Assembly (NCBI GenBank): GCA_900454475.1
Contig: UGSS01000002.1
Span: 949,605 to 1,013,604 of the forward strand
Direction: 5' to 3'
Origin: [Pasteurella] mairii
GTDB taxonomy: Bacteria; Pseudomonadota; Gammaproteobacteria; Enterobacterales; Pasteurellaceae
DNA length: 64,000 nt
The notes under the pieces are model-generated. The model did not search any database and was not told the DNA's origin. It was given only the letters and a program-made list of their open reading frames with translations. Made by a program: the position numbers and the translations under genes. This document shows, piece after piece, positions 60,993 through 64,000 of this stretch (position 1 is the first letter of the stretch; each line of letters opens with the position of its first letter).

Positions 60993-61052
60993 GAAAGTTT
61001 TTGACAAAAAAATTCCTATACCAGCATAAACGCTGTACAATGGAGAAATAAA

Positions 61053-61892
61053 ATGACAAAATTTAACTATATGAATACCCAATTAGCCCTTGTTTTTGAT
61101 GAACAACATACAGAATTAACCTTTGATGACTTTGCCAATCAAAATGGCATCGTATATTGGTTTGCGTCTGATTTGGCAATCATGCTAGGTTATAACGATA
61201 TGCAAGCTATTTCAAAAGCAATCAATAAAGCTTATGCAGTATGTAATAATTTAAATATCCCAATTATTGATAATTTCATTCAGGCATCATCAAAAAATAC
61301 CCCAAACGACTTGAAAATGACTCGTTTTGCTTGTTATCTCACCGTAATGAATGGGAATATTTCTAATCCTAAAGTCGCTGCTGCTCAAGCGTATTTCGCT
61401 AATTTAGCAGCTGAAATCCATGTAGCATATCAAAGTGCTGATGAAGTTGATCGCGTTTATTTACGTGGCGATATTTCAGATAGGGAAAAAAGTTTAAGCC
61501 ATATAGCTTATAAGCACGGTGTAGATAATTATGCATTTTTTCAAAATGCTGGATATCGCGGTATGTATAATATGAATATCAAAGCCTTAAAAAATAAAAA
61601 AGGACTTTTTGATGATAAAGCATCGTTGCTAGATTATATGAACAATGAAGAATTGGCGGCTAATATCTTCCGTGTAACCCAAACAGAAGCCAAAATTAGA
61701 AACCAAAATATCAAAGGTCAAGTAGCATTGGAAAATGCCGCTGAAACAGTGGGACGCGCAGTGCGAAATGTAATGATACAAAATACTGGTACAGCCCCAG
61801 AAGATTTAAAACTCTCCCAAGAGAAAATCAATAAAATTCAAAGTAATATAAAGAAAACGCATAAAGCACTAACCAAACACGACAAAAAATAA
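61053..61892 (+). CDS. DinD-like protein with BRO/Ant N-terminal domain
   Basis: A 279-residue protein resembling E. coli DinD, an SOS-induced inhibitor of RecA-strand exchange. N-terminal BRO-type domain (WFASDLAIMLGYNDMQAISKAINKA), a middle DinD segment (TRFACYLTVMNGNISNPKVAAAQAYFA) and a helical C-terminus with TQTEAKIRNQNIKGQVALENAAETVG. A TTGACA-like -35 lies at about 60999-61004. No clear LexA box is visible. Good GGAG ribosome-binding site. Confidence 0.82.
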   Translation: MTKFNYMNTQLALVFDEQHTELTFDDFANQNGIVYWFASDLAIMLGYNDMQAISKAINKAYAVCNNLNIPIIDNFIQASSKNTPNDLKMTRFACYLTVMNGNISNPKVAAAQAYFANLAAEIHVAYQSADEVDRVYLRGDISDREKSLSHIAYKHGVDNYAFFQNAGYRGMYNMNIKALKNKKGLFDDKASLLDYMNNEELAANIFRVTQTEAKIRNQNIKGQVALENAAETVGRAVRNVMIQNTGTAPEDLKLSQEKINKIQSNIKKTHKALTKHDKK

Positions 61893-61903
61893 CCAATTGC
61901 CTA

Positions 61904-62578
61904 TTGTTGCCTACAGAATGGACGCTAGATCTACAAGGTACAATAGATAAACTCGTTGAAATATTAATTAAAAACAGCATAGACAAAATGACACCAGCAC
62001 AATTTACCGCTTGCGCAATTTTAATGATTTTATGCGTAACAGGCTATAAAGTGTACGATCGCTTCATTCAAAGTAAAGAACAGAAGAATGAAAAAGATGT
62101 GATTAATGAAGCATTGAGCATTCAATCAAATGCAATGAATGCTCTTGCTGAAAAATTAATAAATCGTACTGAAGAATTAGCCGAAGAACACTTAAAAACC
62201 TACGAAAACCCGAATGAAATCACCATTAAAACAGCATCTAATATGACTGTACTAAGCGAAAACGATATTCAAGAAATCAACAGAAGAAGCCGACGAAAAT
62301 TAAAAAATCAGGATGATATTAAAGAGCTCGAAATTGACGCCATAAAAAAATCATCTTGGGATAAATTAACCGTTACCTGCCACCTAGTCGGACAAGATTA
62401 TACCTTCCCATTATATGTGGATTTATCCTTTATTGAACAAGAAGAACGGATTTTGCTTTTTGAAGCCTTTCGAGATAATAAAACTGTCTTTGTTCTTGCT
62501 GACTACAAAAGCTATCAAAACAAAATTGAAAAAGCCAATGCGTCATCAATAATGGCTGAATTACCTAATCAAGAATAA
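61904..62578 (+). CDS. Membrane-anchored protein of unknown function
   Basis: About 224 residues, start uncertain: TTG at 61904 has no clear ribosome-binding site, and ATG at 61988 is an alternative. One transmembrane helix (about 33-50, FTACAILMILCVTGYKVY), then a coiled coil (55-100) and a compact C-terminal domain. It starts 11 bp after the DinD-like gene and probably shares its transcript. No family recognised. Confidence 0.6.
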   Translation: MLPTEWTLDLQGTIDKLVEILIKNSIDKMTPAQFTACAILMILCVTGYKVYDRFIQSKEQKNEKDVINEALSIQSNAMNALAEKLINRTEELAEEHLKTYENPNEITIKTASNMTVLSENDIQEINRRSRRKLKNQDDIKELEIDAIKKSSWDKLTVTCHLVGQDYTFPLYVDLSFIEQEERILLFEAFRDNKTVFVLADYKSYQNKIEKANASSIMAELPNQE

Positions 62579-62582
62579 ACCC

Positions 62583-62606
62583 AAACCGCCCTCGTGGCGG
62601 TTTTTC
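62583..62606 (+). terminator. Terminator after the DinD-like operon
   Basis: AACCGCC/GGCGGTT with Ts; same sequence as at 60076-60098. Confidence 0.9.
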
Positions 62607-62667
62607 TCATTTCTCATTATTTAGCTGAAATAAGCCGCTTTAGATCAAATTGTAGTAACAAAATAAA

Positions 62668-62696
62668 TTGACTGACAAGTTAATTGTAATTACAAT
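62668..62696 (+). promoter_or_regulatory. Promoter and operator of brnTA
   Basis: TTGACT (62668-62673) and TACAAT (62691-62696) with a 17-bp spacer. The palindrome ATTGTAATTACAAT (62683-62696) covers the -10 box and is a likely BrnA operator. Confidence 0.75.
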
Positions 62697-62725
62697 ATAA
62701 CAAACTTAATTACATTACTCGCATC

Positions 62726-63004
62726 ATGAAAATTACTTATGACCCAAACAAGAACCAAAAGAATATAGAAGAACGGGGCTTGTCATTTGATGAGGTGCAA
62801 TCTTTTCATTGGTCAACGGCAATTATTGCGCCTGATTTGCGCAAGATATATCCGGAACCAAGATATTTAGCAGCCGGCTTTGTCGGATTAACTGAACGCC
62901 TGCATATCCTTATATTTACACCAACAATTGACGGAATCAGAGTAATCAGCTTTCGTAAAGCGAATAAAAGAGAGGTAAAACGTTATGAAGCACGCACCTT
63001 ATAA
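62726..63004 (+). CDS. brnT: BrnT toxin
   Basis: A 92-residue RNase toxin: MKITYDPNKNQKNIEERGLSFDEVQSF, then YLAAGFVGLTERLHILIFTPTIDGIRVISFRKANKREVKRYE, the BrnT/DUF497 pattern. Residues of the RelE-like fold are in place. It overlaps brnA by 20 bp. Confidence 0.9.
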   Translation: MKITYDPNKNQKNIEERGLSFDEVQSFHWSTAIIAPDLRKIYPEPRYLAAGFVGLTERLHILIFTPTIDGIRVISFRKANKREVKRYEARTL

Positions 63005-63305
63005 TCCAGCGATTAAGAATGACGATGAAGTCAGAGAATTAACCGATGCGGACTTTGCAAGAATGAAACCGCTTGCCGAAGTTATGCCACCGGAATTTAC
63101 AAACATGGTGCTTACTCACCAAGCGGAAATGGAAGCGCAAGGAAAAATCCAATCACGTAAGCGTGGTAAACAAAAAGCGCCGACGAAACAATCTATCACC
63201 ATTCGCCTTTCACCTGAGGTCATTGCTGCATTCAAAGCAACTGGACAAGGCTGGCAATCGCGTATTAATGACGCATTGCTGCAATATGTTCACACTTCAA
63301 TGTAA
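62985..63305 (+). CDS. brnA: BrnA antitoxin
   Basis: A 106-residue antitoxin with a C-terminal ribbon-helix-helix (TKQSITIRLSPEVIAAFKATGQGWQSRINDALLQYV). The RxxxGxGWQxRINxALxxY ending is the BrnA signature. Binds BrnT and represses the promoter. Confidence 0.9.
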   Translation: MKHAPYNPAIKNDDEVRELTDADFARMKPLAEVMPPEFTNMVLTHQAEMEAQGKIQSRKRGKQKAPTKQSITIRLSPEVIAAFKATGQGWQSRINDALLQYVHTSM

Positions 63306-63315
63306 TTTTTAGCTA

Positions 63316-63341
63316 AGCCCCGCACAAGGGGCGTTTCTTTA
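63316..63341 (+). terminator. Terminator of brnTA
   Basis: GCCCC and GGGGC (63317-63332) with a GCACAA loop, then T-rich sequence. Confidence 0.75.
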
Positions 63342-63453
63342 TCCAAAACCTCTCAAAAACTGACCGCACTTTCTATCAACCCACCCTCATTGTTCAAAAA
63401 ACAAGCAATCAAACAAAAATCTTTAAATTTTATTTCTTTTAAAATCAATAAAA

Positions 63454-63528
63454 TAACTTAAAGTACATAATAAAAATAAAAATATTGTACCTTTAGTTCT
63501 TTACATTGATGTACTTTTAGTTCATAAT
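63454..63528 (+). promoter_or_regulatory. Left operator region with early promoter
   Basis: Three sites share the pattern ATGTAC-xTTxAGTTC with the operators between cro and cI: 63454-63468 (reverse), 63485-63499 and 63508-63524. A promoter TTTACA (63500-63505)/CATAAT (63523-63528), spacing 17 bp, overlaps the last two. It is the equivalent of lambda oL/pL, driving rightward transcription. Confidence 0.7.
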
Positions 63529-63564
63529 AAACCCATCAAAACAAGATACCCAAAGGAAACCAAA

Positions 63565-63819
63565 ATGAACGCACTTTACAACCAAATCGAAACCGCATTA
63601 ACCGCACAAGGCTGGGCAAATGGCTTATTAAAAACAACGAATGGCACCTTCACCATGAAACAAGAAGGACAAGATGGCTGCTTAATTACCATCAGATTTT
63701 GCAAAGGCGAATTTAACGCAAGCCAAATGAAAGCAGTCGGCAGTGTAAACCTTTACCGCAATCAAAATGTAGAAAGCCTTCTAGAAGACATTAAAGAAAT
63801 GACATCAACCAACGACTGA
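63565..63819 (+). CDS. First early-operon protein of unknown function
   Basis: An 84-residue protein with AAAGGAAA before the ATG. It is the first gene of the early operon driven from the left operator. It starts MNALYNQIETALTAQGWANG, has one cysteine pair (GCLITIRFC) and an acidic C-terminus. Function unknown; its place corresponds to N in lambda but the protein is not Arg-rich. Confidence 0.65.
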   Translation: MNALYNQIETALTAQGWANGLLKTTNGTFTMKQEGQDGCLITIRFCKGEFNASQMKAVGSVNLYRNQNVESLLEDIKEMTSTND

Positions 63820-63851
63820 AAACAATACAAACATTTATAGAATTTTTACCA

Positions 63852-63876
63852 AAGCCCTTAACCCAAGGGCTTGAAT
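63852..63876 (+). terminator. Hairpin in the early operon
   Basis: AAGCCCTT/AAGGGCTT (63852-63872) with a short loop; no T run, so termination is weak. Confidence 0.5.
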
Positions 63877-63903
63877 AAAGGTTCTAAACCGCCCGAAAGG
63901 GAT

Positions 63904-63916
63904 TGCTCTTTAACAA
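63904..63916 (+). promoter_or_regulatory. boxA-like antitermination element
   Basis: TGCTCTTTAACAA is the boxA consensus of rRNA operons and binds NusB-NusE. Here it lies in the early phage transcript after the left promoter, the place of a nut site. No clear boxB hairpin is next to it. The window ends 84 bp later. Confidence 0.7.
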
Positions 63917-64000
63917 TGTGAGAAAACATATTATCGCCTGATGGTGAAAGCGAGTTCGAGTAGAGATACGAGAGGAAGCCCATAAAACCCCCACTTGCTC

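Noticed and set aside
60985..61040. LexA (SOS) box before the DinD-like gene
   Set aside because: CTGT elements occur, but no 16-20 bp CTG-N10-CAG palindrome is present.
63890..64000. Leader of an rRNA operon
   Set aside because: boxA is exact, but it follows phage operators and an early gene, and no rRNA sequence is visible before the edge.

Overview
The window comes from a gamma-proteobacterium of the family Pasteurellaceae, in the branch that uses the Haemophilus-type DNA uptake signal (core AAGTGCGGT). The core recurs in both orientations, often as inverted pairs that also serve as terminators. The host genes and their order (pheS-pheT-ihfA-nlpC, pykA, clsA, thrS, grxB) fit this family. 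I cannot name the species.

Positions 1-19600 are chromosome: an exported protein (cut by the window edge), ribE, a MATE pump with an oxidoreductase, pykA, tRNA-Val(GAC) followed by a decayed integrase, ttcA, nlpC, ihfA, pheT, pheS, a pseudouridine synthase, clsA, thrS, grxB, a fructosamine-kinase-like gene and an MHS-type transporter. thrS carries a leader hairpin that imitates the tRNA-Thr anticodon arm. A TPP riboswitch at 19505-19585 leads into a broken gene.

From about 19.8 kb to the right edge lies a lambdoid prophage, more than 44 kb, incomplete on the right. The left end carries a sequence matching the 3' end of guaA, a plausible attachment core. Minus-strand late genes run from tail tip (J, I, K, L), tape measure, M, G/GT (with a canonical -1 slippery site), tail tube, connectors, capsid, scaffold, MuF-type head protein and portal to the terminases at 44.8 kb. 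They are followed by a ParB/PAPS-reductase/ASCH group, the lysis genes (holin, lysozyme, Rz/Rz1), a Q-like gene, ninG, ninB, a Dam methylase and P/O replication genes with iterons inside O. Then come cro, operators and a LexA-like cI. To the right of cI are a Rex-like two-gene pair, HigBA, a DinD-like gene and BrnTA, then a second operator set with a leftmost early promoter and a boxA. The integrase and right attachment site must lie beyond 64 kb.

The most interesting content is regulatory and toxin-related. Three copies of a small cassette sit on the strand opposite the surrounding genes. Each has a promoter, an approximately 20-residue hydrophobic peptide (two resemble E. coli Ibs type I toxins), a hairpin, an antisense promoter with exact 17-bp spacing, and a ribbon-helix-helix gene. 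Two tandem C4-like antisense RNAs precede a KilA-N antirepressor. A MuF head protein ends in a nuclease-like domain and is followed by an acidic overlapping gene that could be its immunity protein. There are also two HicAB pairs, HigBA, BrnTA, three antirepressor-type genes, a pseudoknot-like leader and a symmetric divergent promoter. Two genes (ParB-like and gp10-like) appear frameshifted at short homopolymers.
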